A DNA stretch of 64,000 nucleotides from the NCBI RefSeq assembly GCF_000002235.5, contig NW_022145601.1:21183389-21247388 (forward strand). The letters are read 5' to 3'. Shown here in pieces: positions 46,751-58,600 of the stretch (position 1 is its first letter; each line of letters starts with the position of its first letter). Source of the stretch: Strongylocentrotus purpuratus. Lineage: Eukaryota > Echinodermata > Echinoidea > Camarodonta > Strongylocentrotidae. The notes beneath the pieces are model-generated. The model searched no databases. It was not told the origin of the DNA and worked only from the letters and a program-made list of their open reading frames with translations. The position numbers were made by a program, and so were the translations under genes.

Positions 46751-47704
46751 CTAAATTGTTGTAATGCAAACATCATCACTTCAAAGACACATTACATTGA
46801 TTTTGTCAATGGCAAACGATTATTAGAAACCAAACTAAAAAGCTGGCCCCGGCGGCCACTCAAAATGAAAATCAATTTCTTTTTTCACAAAACAACCTGG
46901 CTAAAGAGTGGGTTTCCATTCATTAGCAAATGTTATTAGTCCTCTGTTTGAAGTGAGTCTCAGACCAGCAACCCCAAATCCACCAATGATAACTATTTTT
47001 ACCAAATTAAATGTTACACGAAGCGATGTAGGGCAATAATTGTTATAGTTCCATAAAGACAATATAGGTTTAATATAATTCAGTCCTTTAAAAAAAATGT
47101 CCGACAAAGGTCAGTATTTCAAAGCCATAAAGAGAGCAATCGCATTTTTTTTTCCTCCGGTATGCATCTCTGAAACCACATAACTAATTCACATGCGCAA
47201 AATGTCTGCAAAATAAATCAGACACCAAGCGATCAAAATACACTTTTAATGACAAAACATATATTTCTTAAAGCGTACCAGTACATATCAAACCCAAATA
47301 CATGTACTGTCATACGACAGTGTTTTGACGGGAGCAGATACATGTAATTAAAAAAAAACAGATTCATGAGTGAAACTTTTAGAAAAATCAGGCCAAAAAA
47401 AAAAGATAAGCTTCGATCTTTCAATGTTGAGACCACAAACGATAGGGAGGACCATATCTATCCATTGGTAATTTGATGATGTGTGATATCAGGCATGAAA
47501 TATACATGTACTGTAATGAACATGTAATGTACATGCACATTTTATCAATTTATTGCCAGGGTAGAAAGCCATAATAAATATGATCCAGGGTGGTCCACAC
47601 ACAAAAATCAATCACATTTAAACATTAAAATTGAAACTTGGAAGGTGAACATTGTTTGACATGATGTGTGCAAAGCGCAAGTCTTTTGTTGCAATGGTCC
47701 AGGG

Positions 47705-47920
47705 TCCACTTTAAAGCCCCTCTGCACTACTTATCTCTACAGTGTACTTGCGCCCTCTATAGCAAACAATGCCTAATCGGTGCCTGTTGGTCCCCCATGA
47801 TTCCCATTTTCTTATGTTAATTGAGAGCTGATTTGATGAGATTACCACCTGTCAGTGACCATGCAGGGAGGTCTAATCCTTCCTGGCCAAACTAGTGCAG
47901 ACAGGCTTTAAGGGCTCAAG
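47705..47920 (+). repeat. interspersed repeat, copy 3 of 4
   Basis: The best-preserved copy: starts TTTAAAGCCCCTCTGCACTA and ends GGCTTTAAGGGC, which suggests short inverted ends. Confidence 0.7.
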
Positions 47921-48374
47921 AGCTTCCTATGATGCTCTCTGTTGCAATCTGAGCCATATTTTGTTCAAAGCATATATTCAAACAAATGTTATGACAAATG
48001 TTTTGAAACCTATTTATCTTGAGAATAACATTCAAAATGTCACTGATTTTTAAACCTGTGATGTCAAAACTCAAACCTGTGTCTGTTGCATGTTCAAATA
48101 CCTTGAAGAAAACATTGTGATACTCGATCATGCATCAGAAGAAAAGGGTTTGTTGAATTGAGAAAGACATTTGAATCATTCTAGTAAACACAACATTTCT
48201 TTTCATCATTTCCACTCAATTGTAATCTTTGAAGGCTCCATTGCGCTGATAGATATGACATATGAGCGAGGTTTTGCGGTAACACCACGTATTCTTTCGA
48301 CAGGGTTAGTTTCATACACTTGTTTTCCTTTTTGTTCTGCTTCAATCCATGCAAAAATTAAAGATGTATGAAGG

Positions 48375-48785
48375 TTTTAAAGGGATTGGGTATCTTTGTC
48401 TCAGATTCTTAACAAAATCCTGAATTTAAATTAGCTCATGCATGCTGCAATCATAATTATAAACCTTTACACTGTAGGTCAGTCAGGAATCCCATGACGT
48501 TTACAAGCCGATCGCCTGTCTGATTATTAAGATATTTCTGATTGGAATTCGAAATTTCAAAAACAGTTTTCCCAACAGTTTTTATAACACTACAGTCTAG
48601 GGGGGGAATGAGAATGGTAAAACCAGTCCATCAAAGATTTTTACTTTTTTGAGGCGCTTCATGATCATTTTCAAGCAAATTTGTTTAGGGCTTCAATATT
48701 ACACCAAATCACAGACGCTGATAACACGTAGGGCCATGCATCTCAGATTTGGCATTGTCAAACAACGCCTTTAATCTTCTTTAAA
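48375..48785 (+). mobile_element. ~400-bp interspersed element, copy 1
   Basis: Shares 'AAGCCGATCGCCTGTCTGAT', 'ATAACACTACAGTCTA', 'GGGCTTCAATATTACACCA' and 'AACACGTAGGGCC' with the inverted copy at 58826-59215. Begins AAAGGGAT. Confidence 0.75.
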
Positions 48786-51119
48786 TAACTCTGGGCAGGA
48801 TGCCAATAAAAGAATACAACGTAAATGGACTTGCTGTAAAATAGACCAGAATGTATTGATTTTTAATGTATTGAACTTCATGTACAATCTGATAGTACAA
48901 TGTTTTGACTACTCTTCGCTTTGCTGAACATGCCTAAACTTTTGGCACAAAATTTACACAATGGACTGAGTCAATGAAGTCATTTGTATTTAAAAAGGGG
49001 GAGCACTGCTGGCCTGGCCTGTGCCTCCACCCCCCCCCCCCCCCTCCACAAACACACTTAAGTGACCTAACATAACAGACAATCTTTTTTACACAAAGCT
49101 ATTTTAGTCCAATATACAGTATGCCAATATTAAAGTTCTACTTTACTTTAGATGATTATGAGACATAGATACGTTATATGGACTTTGAGAGTTTCCATGC
49201 AACGATAAATATTTTTGTTTACATACAAAGATTTTATTACATACAGCTATTTTAATTGTCCATGCAGTTTAAACACATACCAGGTACTACTTGTCAACAC
49301 TTCATGTAGAGTATAGGAGATTCAATAAGTTAAATGAACTGTGATGTTTTCCTGAAGTGAAAAACAATTCCAATTAATTGCTCTTGTAGTGTATGAGGGA
49401 AGACACACGTATATATATATATCTCACCATCTCTACCAAAGATGTATGATTTATGATCGACCGAATGACCTCCTGAACTTCATCCTAGTTTCAGGTTCAA
49501 GGGCTTTCACAAGTAAAATACAAAATCATTATTAAATCAAGCAGGAAGTACATGTAATGTCCGAGACTAGTCACTCTACATCATAGTGTAATTTCCTCTT
49601 CACTTCCAAAACATGGAAGTGTTGGAAGAGGAAGTATGTTGAACAATATGCATCAAGGATCGAAGGAGTGTAATTTTACCCTTCCTTATTATCATTATCA
49701 TTGTTATTATTATTACTTTATTGTTTTTGTTCACATTTGAGCTGTGTGTTTTTCAATATTTTTTTTGGTAAAATTGAGATGTCCTCGCACCCTCCCAATG
49801 ATCTTTGTGTACAGTATGTACCGTACATGTACAAGTACATATACATGTGATGTACAAGAGCGCTTAAAAAAAAATTCCAATCATATTTGGGAGTTTGCAA
49901 CTTTGCTTTTAAAGGTTCAACTTTCCTATTTCTTGCCAATGGCATAAAATGGACTTTCAACATTGATGTGCTCCTGTTTTCAACAAATTGAACAAAATAT
50001 CCTTAAAATACAAATGTCACTTTGTACAAATCATACTCACTAAAAATTAAGTTGTTGATCATTCACACAAAGAAATGCCCTTATATTTTGACATACTGGA
50101 CATATTTAACTATTGAACAGCAAGAAAATATATACACACATGTACATGTACATGTGTACATGTACATACTGTATAAGAATATAAAATATAAACAAACAGG
50201 AGCACATGTACATGTACATGTACATGTATAGGAATTTTGCTCTGAAACATTCAAATGAGGCTCTAAATGGAAGGCTTTCAGAAAAAATAAGGAAACAGTC
50301 AAACAGAAAAATGGACCAAAGGAATTCTTGCTCTTGGACTCAGTAAAGCAGAAAAGAGATCATACAGTATGTCAACATAAAATTCATCTCAATTGTTCAA
50401 GCACAGTATGTATACACATGTAGGAGCCTATACAAAGAGCTTTTAACTGTTCATTAACGCTGTATCAGCTGCAAGTTCTGCAATCATAATTACACATTAC
50501 AAGCACAATATTGATCAATTCTGTGACTATTGTTGGTTTTAAATCACACGCACCTTCCAACAAGCTGCAAGACTGCGACTGACCTACAAAATAATAATCA
50601 TGGATATTAGCCACAAATGCTGCAGCGATTAGAGTTATGATTTATATGGATCGATTTCATTGGAGGTCACAAGAAGTGTATCGCTCTCACCCACTGCTAG
50701 CTCCCCGTGACAACGACGACGTGTCACACAGAGGATGTGTCTAAAAATAAAAGCCGGGAGTGCGTGCCCTTTAGATATTAGCAGTCAGACAACTTTGGGA
50801 ATCATCCAGAATCTTGGCCGGCTCATCATAGCACTCACAGTCACAGATTAAGCTCACACAGATGACTTCACACATAGTATACAGTACAATATGTATCAGT
50901 CATTGGAAGAGTGGTGTCATCTCTTGAGTGATTAAGATTGGTAGGCCTGTCGTTTACAATCGTGATCATGATTATGACCATGCATATACTCCTGTTTGGG
51001 CCAACGGTAATTTAACATTTTAAGCATACCTGTACATACATGTATACATGTGTATATTTCATTGAATACCAATTTGCACACATTGAGATAAGTTAGACAT
51101 ACTGTATTTAGAGAAAGAA

Positions 51120-51610
51120 ATAGAGAAAAAGATGGACAGAGAGAGAGACAGAGAGATAGAGACAGAGAGACAGAGAGATATTCTAAAAGTAATCATAAAT
51201 ATTAGAAAATTTAACTTGAAAAGAAGAGGAAAGAAGAAAGAAGGACAGGAGGAAAAGGGGAAAAGAGGAAAAGAGGAAAAGAGGAAAAGAGGAAAAGAGG
51301 AAAAGAGAAATGGAGAAGGAAGAAGAGGAGAAGGAAGAAGAGGAGAAGGAGGGGGGAGGAGGAGGAGGAGAAGGAGAAGGAGGAGGAGAAGAGAAGGGAA
51401 GGGAGGAGGAGGAAGAGGAGGAGAAGGAGGGGAGGAGGAGAACGAGGGGAGGAGGAGGAAGAGGAGGGGGAGAAGGAGGAGGAGGAGAAGGAGGGGAGGA
51501 TGAGGAGGAGGAGGAGGGGAAGGAGGAGAAGGAGGAGGAAGGAGGGGTAGGAGGAGATGGAGGAGGAGGAGAAGGAGGGGGAAGGAGGAAGAGGAGAAGG
51601 AGGAGGAGAA
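51120..51610. repeat. AG/GGA purine-rich low complexity
   Basis: (GA)n then GGAAAAGA and (GGA)n blocks running into the gap. The long open frames here and across the gap are artefacts of composition and N's. Confidence 0.95.
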
Positions 51611-52110
51611 NNNNNNNNNNNNNNNNNNNNNNNNNNNNNNNNNNNNNNNNNNNNNNNNNNNNNNNNNNNNNNNNNNNNNNNNNNNNNNNNNNNNNNNNNN
51701 NNNNNNNNNNNNNNNNNNNNNNNNNNNNNNNNNNNNNNNNNNNNNNNNNNNNNNNNNNNNNNNNNNNNNNNNNNNNNNNNNNNNNNNNNNNNNNNNNNNN
51801 NNNNNNNNNNNNNNNNNNNNNNNNNNNNNNNNNNNNNNNNNNNNNNNNNNNNNNNNNNNNNNNNNNNNNNNNNNNNNNNNNNNNNNNNNNNNNNNNNNNN
51901 NNNNNNNNNNNNNNNNNNNNNNNNNNNNNNNNNNNNNNNNNNNNNNNNNNNNNNNNNNNNNNNNNNNNNNNNNNNNNNNNNNNNNNNNNNNNNNNNNNNN
52001 NNNNNNNNNNNNNNNNNNNNNNNNNNNNNNNNNNNNNNNNNNNNNNNNNNNNNNNNNNNNNNNNNNNNNNNNNNNNNNNNNNNNNNNNNNNNNNNNNNNN
52101 NNNNNNNNNN
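51611..52110. other. assembly gap, 500 N
   Basis: Exactly 500 N, between a purine-rich repeat and a 67-base C run. A round number usually means unknown length. Confidence 0.98.

Positions 52111-52177
<67 letters not shown>
52111..52177. repeat. 67-base poly-C run
   Basis: A pure C run right after the gap, followed by GCGCAAAGAGAGAG. Probably a sequencing limit. Confidence 0.95.
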
Positions 52178-52178
<1 letters not shown>

Positions 52179-52846
52179 CGCAAAGAGAGAGAGAGAGAGA
52201 AGGAAAAGAAGGGAACGAGAGGAGAAAGGGAAAGAAAGAAGAGAAAGGAGAAGAAAAGAAAAGGGGAGAGGAAGGAGATCGGGGGCCGAAAGGGCCTTGC
52301 CTCCCAGGCTGTTGCCTCGCCCCCACCCCCTCATCAAGAAAATAAGAGAGAAGGAAGGAAAGGGAAAGAAAAAAGGAGAAGAGGAGATAAAGGGAAGGAA
52401 AAATGAGGAAAAAGAAAAAAAGAAGGGGGACATCAGATGCAATTTCCCGCCAACAAGTTGTGGATCGAGGGGGGGGGGCAAAAGGCCTTTGCCTCCTCCT
52501 CCAGCTCCCACTTAAGAAAGAGAGAAGGAAGGAAAGGGAAAGAGGGGAGATAATAAGGAACATCAGGGGGGGGGGGCACTGCTGTACTGATAGGGGGAGG
52601 GGACTTGGGGGGGAATACAATTCGTGGTGTATTTTTAGTTCCATAACAGTGTTTTACAAATGATGCTGAAATGACATAATTTTCTGAAATTTTACTTTAA
52701 ATTATATTTTTGTTATGCATTTGTTCGAAATGACAAATTCATAAATTTACAGTCAGGCAAAAAATATGCTTGTTGAGATGCCTACATGTCAGGGCCCGCG
52801 GAAAGGCGGGGATCGGGAGCCTCGAGCTCCCTCCCACCTCCCCCCC

Positions 52847-52898
<52 letters not shown>

Positions 52899-52960
52899 CC
52901 TTTTGAAAAAGTATATTAAAGAGAAATAGAAAGGAAGAGGGCAAGAAAGAAAGTTTAGTT
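52178..52960. repeat. G/A-rich and C-tract low complexity
   Basis: Repeated 'GAGGGGGGGG' and 'AAGAGAGAAGGAAGGAAAGG' blocks and a ~50-base C run near 52845. No gene. Confidence 0.8.
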
Positions 52961-52961
52961 A

Positions 52962-53452
52962 GCTGCCAATGTCACAAAATAATGAGGTATCAAAATATGC
53001 TCATCTGACGGTAATTATTGCTTAAAACCCCTGATTTTTGGGAGCTCTGCCCCTGGACCCTACGCCAAATAGAGTCCTGCCAGTGTCACAAAATAATAAG
53101 GTATCAAAAAAATGCTCATCTGACCGTAATTAAAAGCCTAAAACCCCTGAGCTTCTGGACGCTCTGACCCCTGCACCCAACCAAGGGCCTTGATACTCAT
53201 CTGACCATTATTTAATGCCTAAAACCCTTGAGCTTCTGGGGGCTCCCCCCCCCCCACCCTGAACACAACGCAAATGAGTGACCTGCCAGTGTCACAATAA
53301 GGTATCAAAATATGCTAATCTGACGGTAATTTAATGCCTAAAACCCCTGAGCTTCTGGGGGCTCCGCCCGCTGGACCTCACGCCAATTAGTGTCCTGCCA
53401 GTGTCACAAATAAGGTATAAAAGTATGTTCATCTGACCGTAATCGTAATCCG
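52962..53452. repeat. tandem array, ~117-bp unit, about four copies
   Basis: Each unit has 'GTGTCACAAAATAA', 'AGGTATCAAAATATGCT', 'CATCTGACCGTAATT' and 'CCCCTGAGCTTCTGGGGGCT'. Confidence 0.85.
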
Positions 53453-53544
53453 GCTGCAGGCGTGAGCCAGGGGGGAGGGCGGAGAGAGGCGATCCCCCAA
53501 AATGCCGGCCAGAAAAGAAGAAAAAAGAGAGGAAGAGGAAAAAA

Positions 53545-54372
53545 CATTTTTGATAGTCAGACAAGGATTAAGAGTCGAGAACGGTACAACGAATCGTCTT
53601 CTTTCTCTAATAATTTAATGAACGTCAAAGTTTCTGTGCTTCCCGCAGGAGGGGGAAGGGGACAGAGTAAGAGTCGAGAATGTTACAACGAATCGTCTTC
53701 TTTTTCTAATGATTTAATGAAACGTCAATGCTTCCGCGCTTCGTGCAGGAGGGGGGGGGAGACTGAATCAGATAAGGACTGAGAGTCGAGAATGGGACAG
53801 CGAATCATCTTCTTTCTCTCATGATTTAATGAAACGTAAAAGCTTCAGCGCTTCGCGCGTGAGGGGGGGGGGGGGAATGTATTCAGACGAGGATTAAGAG
53901 TCGATCGAGAACGATACAACGAATCATCTTCTTTCTCTAATCATTTAATGAAACGTAAAAGCTTCCCCGCTTCGCGCCGGAGGGGGGGGGGGGGGGCAAT
54001 TGAATTCAGACGAGAATTAGGAGTCGAGAACGGTACAATGAATGGTCTTCTTTCTGTAATAATTTAATGAAATGTCAAAGCTTTCGCGCAAGAAGAGGGA
54101 ACCTGAGTTCCGACAAGGATTAATAGTCGAGAACCATACAATGAATCGTCTTCTTTCTCTCATGATTTGATGAAACGTAAAAGTTAGGGGAAAAACTGAA
54201 TTCAGCTGAGGATTAGGAGTCGAGAACGGTACAACGAATCGTCTTCTTTCTCTAATGATTTAATGAAATATAAAAGCTTCTGCGCTTTGCGCGGGGGGGG
54301 GGGGGGGGGGGGGTGGTCTGAATTCAGACGAGGATTAAGAGTCGATCGAGAATGGTACAACAAATCGTCTTC
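53545..54372. repeat. tandem array, ~110-bp unit, about seven copies
   Basis: Units with 'AGAGTCGAGAACGGTACAAC', 'GAATCGTCTTCTTTCTCTAA', 'GATTTAATGAAACGTAAAAG', 'TTCGCGC' and a G run of varied length. Confidence 0.9.
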
Positions 54373-54944
54373 TTTTTTGGATGATTTTTTCCCCCTTAAT
54401 TCATGGATTTAGAATCTTTTTGAACAAAACTGAACTGAATTTATCACTTTTTGGAACAAAACTAATTTTCTTGCCTGATTTGGAGGCCCTTCAATCTCAA
54501 TTTCAGTCATATTCACTGTCACTGTCATGTACACTCTATTATAGGTCTACTGATAGTCCACACATCATGTGAAAATACACTTTTTTTTTATTTTTTTATT
54601 TTGGAAAGGAGCTCTTCATATAGTCATGACTCTAGCAATGAATAGCATAGCGCTTCATAATCATGATACAGCTTTCTAATGACTCTTGTAATGTACTCAT
54701 ATTGTGATGATATTTAGAGTTGTATTTGTGTAGACTCGGGGAGGGGTTATACATCACCCACATTTGATAATGAAAGGATTGCTTGTTCATGATTAAGAGT
54801 TCATTGTTATGGTAATGAAGATTAGATTATTTTTAGATTTAAAACTATGGCATAAGAAATATACTTTCACAACACCATAAAAGATACACAAAATTCAAAT
54901 TTTAATAACACAAGCTTTATCAAATGAAAACCAAAGTTTTCAAA

Positions 54945-55290
54945 ACAACGTTCTTTTTTCGTGACCCCAAAATCTAATCAATTCATTGGCTCGATCTGCA
55001 AGATACATACATGACCAAAGTTTGGCAGGAATCCATTAATCAGTTCTTGAGATAACATGATCACAAGCTGTTTTTGCATACATAATGAGCCCTGCGACCT
55101 TTGACCTTTGACCTCGTGACCCCAAAATCTAATCAAATCATCGGCTCTGCAGGATACATTCATGACCAAAGTTTGGCAGGAATCCATCAATCGGTTTTTC
55201 AGATAACGTGATCACAAGAACGGGACGTACGTACAAACGGACGGACAACCCGAAAACAAAATGTCTCCGGCTACTTCGTAACGGAGGCAT
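54945..55290. mobile_element. left-truncated copy of the CGGAGGCAT-ended element
   Basis: Two internal ~150-bp units ('AAAGTTTGGCAGGAATCCAT') and the right end GTAACGGAGGCAT are present. It is close in sequence to 56150-56623. Confidence 0.6.
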
Positions 55291-55508
55291 ATAAATACTG
55301 TTGGAATGCACTTATCCAGACACAATTACTCCCTCCAAGAGGAAGTTGATTATTCATCATTTAATTTTAGAAACATCTCATTGGTGACAAAGTCTCATTC
55401 ATGGAAAAAGATTTCTATTCCTATCCCGCAATCTCAGGCTTTAAAACAAAAATCAAATATTTCCCCATCTCTTTTTATCTGCTTCTTTAAAAAAATAAAA
55501 AACTTTAC

Positions 55509-55679
55509 CTGAGATGAAGAAGCTCGATCAGCAATCTCTTTGTAGAAATCATCATGAGAGGAACATGACCCAATCTCCAGGTCTGTAAGATGAGGCAGGA
55601 GACTGATAAACTTCCCCAGACAGTAGGATGCTGATTGATAATCGCGTAGGTTCAAATCGTAAACCTTAAACGTCTGAAT
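55509..55679 (-). CDS. tandem LRR exon, copy 3
   Basis: A 171-nt phase 0-0 exon with acceptor GCACAG and donor CAG|GTAAAG. It encodes IQTFKVYDLNLRDYQSASY, CLGKFISLLPHLTDLEIGSC and HDDFYKEIADRASSSQ. No further downstream LRR exon was found in the repeats to its left. Confidence 0.72.
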
Positions 55680-58600
55680 CTGTGCATGGACATACAAAAA
55701 AATAACATATGTGAATCATGAAGAATGACACGAGGAAAATAATGGAACCCTTAATATAGTCTGTACTGTCACATAATTACAGAAGATGTTCCAGCTAGGG
55801 TTCTGGTTTGAGGGAAGGGGGGGGGGCTGGCGAGAGAGTCGGTATAAGAAATTTAAAGAGCAAACTACTTGGTAACTGTTTGGTTGGTTCGTTTTATTTT
55901 CTGTGTAAAATGTATATATATATACAATGAACACAAACAAATAAAAATCATTTTTAACTAGATGGACCTTCGACTAGCTGTGCGCAGTCGAAAATGATGC
56001 CTCCGCCATTGAGCGATTTTACCGACCAAAACAGAAGCAATTTTAAAATTCAACTTTGATCGAAATCATTAACAGGTTCTCAAAATATCGTGATTACAAG
56101 CTTTTTTTCATATACATGTATGACCCTTTGATCTTTGACCTCATGACTCTAAAATCTTATCAGTTCATTGGCTCTGCAAGACATACATGTCCTAGCTGAG
56201 TTTGATAGTAATCCATCTGTCAGTTCTAATGAAAATGCGTTCAAAAGCTATTTTTGCATACATAATGAGCCCCTTGACTTTCAACCTTTGACCTCATAAC
56301 CCCAGAATCTACTCAGTTCATCGGCTCTGCAAGATTCATACATGATCCAAGTTTGGCAGGAATCCATCAATCTGTTCTAATGATAACGCGATCACAAGCT
56401 GTTTTTGCATACATAATGAGCCCTGTGACCTTTGACCTTTGACCTCGTGACCCAAAATCTAATCAAATCATCGGCTCTGCAGGATACATTCATGACCAAA
56501 GTTTGGCAGGAATCCATCAATCGGTTTTTCAGATAACGCGATCACGAGAACGGGACGTACGTACAGACGGAGGGACAACCCGAAAACATAATGCCTCCGG
56601 CTACTTCGTAACGGAGGCATAAAAATACTGTTGGAATGCACTTATCCAGACACAGAGAAATTTCTCCCTACAAGAGGAAGTTGATTGTTCATCATTTAGT
56701 TTTAGAAACATCTTATTGGGGACAAAGTGTCATTCATGGAAAAAGCGTCAAGAATATTTTGGCCACTCTATTGGTAATCCTATCCTGCATTCTTAAGGTT
56801 TAAAAAGGAAACAAATATTTCCCATCTCTTTTTATCTGATTTTTTTTTATAATGAATTTTACCTGAGATGAAGAAGCTTGATCAGCCATCTCTTTGTAGA
56901 AATCATCATGAAAGGTACATGAGCAAATCTCCAGGTCTGTAAGATGAGGACGAAGACTGAGAAACTTCCCCAGACAGTAGGATGCCGATTGATCATCGCA
57001 TAGGTTCAAATCAAAAACCTTAAACGTCTGAATCTGTGCATGCTGGAAATGGAAAAAAGGAATACCATAAGTGAGTCATAAGGCATGACATGGGGAAAAT
57101 AATGGAACCCTTAATATAGTCTGTACTGTCACATTAAGTATTCACATATTACCAGAAGATGATCCAGTATTCTTGTCTAGAGGGGGGGGGGGGGGGGGGG
57201 GGGGTCAGTAAAAAGAAATTTAAAGAGCAAAATATGTTGCAACTGTTTGGTTCTTTTTTTTATATTTTCTTTGTAAAATGTATATACAATGAACACAAAC
57301 ATATTAAAAAAAATCAACTATTACAAATACAGTTGGAATGCTTTAATCCAGTCACAGAGAAACTTCTCTCGACAAGAGGAAGCTGATTGGTCATCATTTA
57401 GTTATAGAAACGTCTGATTTTCTTTTTTACGGATGAAGGTTGATCAGCAATCTCTGTATAGAAATCATCATGAAAGGAACATGAGCAAATCTCCAGGTCT
57501 GTAAGATGAGTCAGGAGACTGAGAAACTTCCCCAGACAGCAGGATGCTGATTGATCATCGCGTAGGTTCAAATTGTAGCCCTTAAACGTCTGAATCTGTG
57601 CATGGAAAATACAAAAGAATACCATAAGTGAGTCATGAAGCATGACATGGGGAAAATAATGGAACCCTTGTCTGTACTGTCACATTATATTAAGCATTAC
57701 TTCACATAATTACAGAAGAAGATCCAGGGTTCTGGATCATACAAAAAACAAAAAATAAGAAAAGAGAATGACACACAGGCATGACTGTGAAATATTATGG
57801 TATTCTAGATTAGTGTCTTTCGCACCATATGAATACCCCTATTAGTTTGTGGTTTATGGCAATTTCTTATCATTTGCTTGTTTGTTTCGTTTTAACCGAG
57901 TGCTACAAAAGTATCGTGTTCAAGAGAATGCATCTATGGAATTATGGCCCTATCCTATCAGATCAGATGGGGGAAAAAATGTAATTGATGATGGTGATCG
58001 CTGTACTCGTAGAGGTGTTGTAGTCGAGTGGATACGTTGCCCGTCTGTCGATCACAAGGTCCGCGGTTCGAGTTCCGCCGCGGCACTAATGTCCTTTGGC
58101 AAGACATTGATCTACATTTGCCACTCTCCACCCAGGTGTTAAATGGGTACCCAGTACAATGTGAAAGTCAATGTGGTATGCTAAGCAATTTGAGCCTAGT
58201 AGCTCTTGGAATGCTACCCAGGGAGTGGAGAAAGTGCATACATTGTGTGCGGGCAAGCCAGAATCCGATGACTGGGGTAATAATGTAAAGCGCTTAGAAA
58301 CTTGGACATTCCCGACGTATCAAGCGCTATATAAGCTAAAATATTATTATTATTTGTAGATCTTAAACCATCCATGTAATGTATGTTTGTGTATAGACAC
58401 CCCCCCCCCCCCCCCATACAAAAACCTGTAAATGAAATGAATCTAACTGTATGGGGGATTGAACCTTTTAAAAATTAATCAACATGTGTTTGCCTCTTGC
58501 ACTGCCCAAGATGCGGTTGGGCCTCATGGTTGTTAGACTATCACATCATTTTCAGGATAAAATTCAATTTGTGAAAATTACAATACTAGTCAGCAGAAGG

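Larger units (their letters stand above)
46760..51100. other. PRDM2 upstream region
   Basis: No coding exon recognised. It holds repeats at 47705 and 48375, 'GTACATGTACATG' runs near 49820 and 50140-50230, and a C tract at 49030. A short stretch at 50554-50584 on the minus strand has acceptor- and donor-like borders (TTTTGTAG, GAAG|GTGCGT) and could be a 5' UTR exon, unproven. Confidence 0.4.
55285..57750. repeat. three tandem units carrying LRR exons
   Basis: Units at about 55285-55950, 56623-57320 and 57325-57750 share exon, both intron flanks ('GGAATGCACTTATCCAGACA', 'AATGGAACCCTTAATATAGT') and a G-rich run whose length varies. Units 1 and 2 each have the end of the same inverted-repeat element directly before 'AATACTGTTGGAATGC'; unit 3 lacks it. 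Confidence 0.75.

Noticed and set aside
51059-52644. Very long open frames on both strands
   Set aside because: They run through 500 N and purine or C-tract repeats; there is no stop only because of composition.
53545-54372. Regular repeats that could suggest a CRISPR array
   Set aside because: Units are ~110 bp, diverged, with no short direct repeat and spacer pattern, and the DNA is from an animal.
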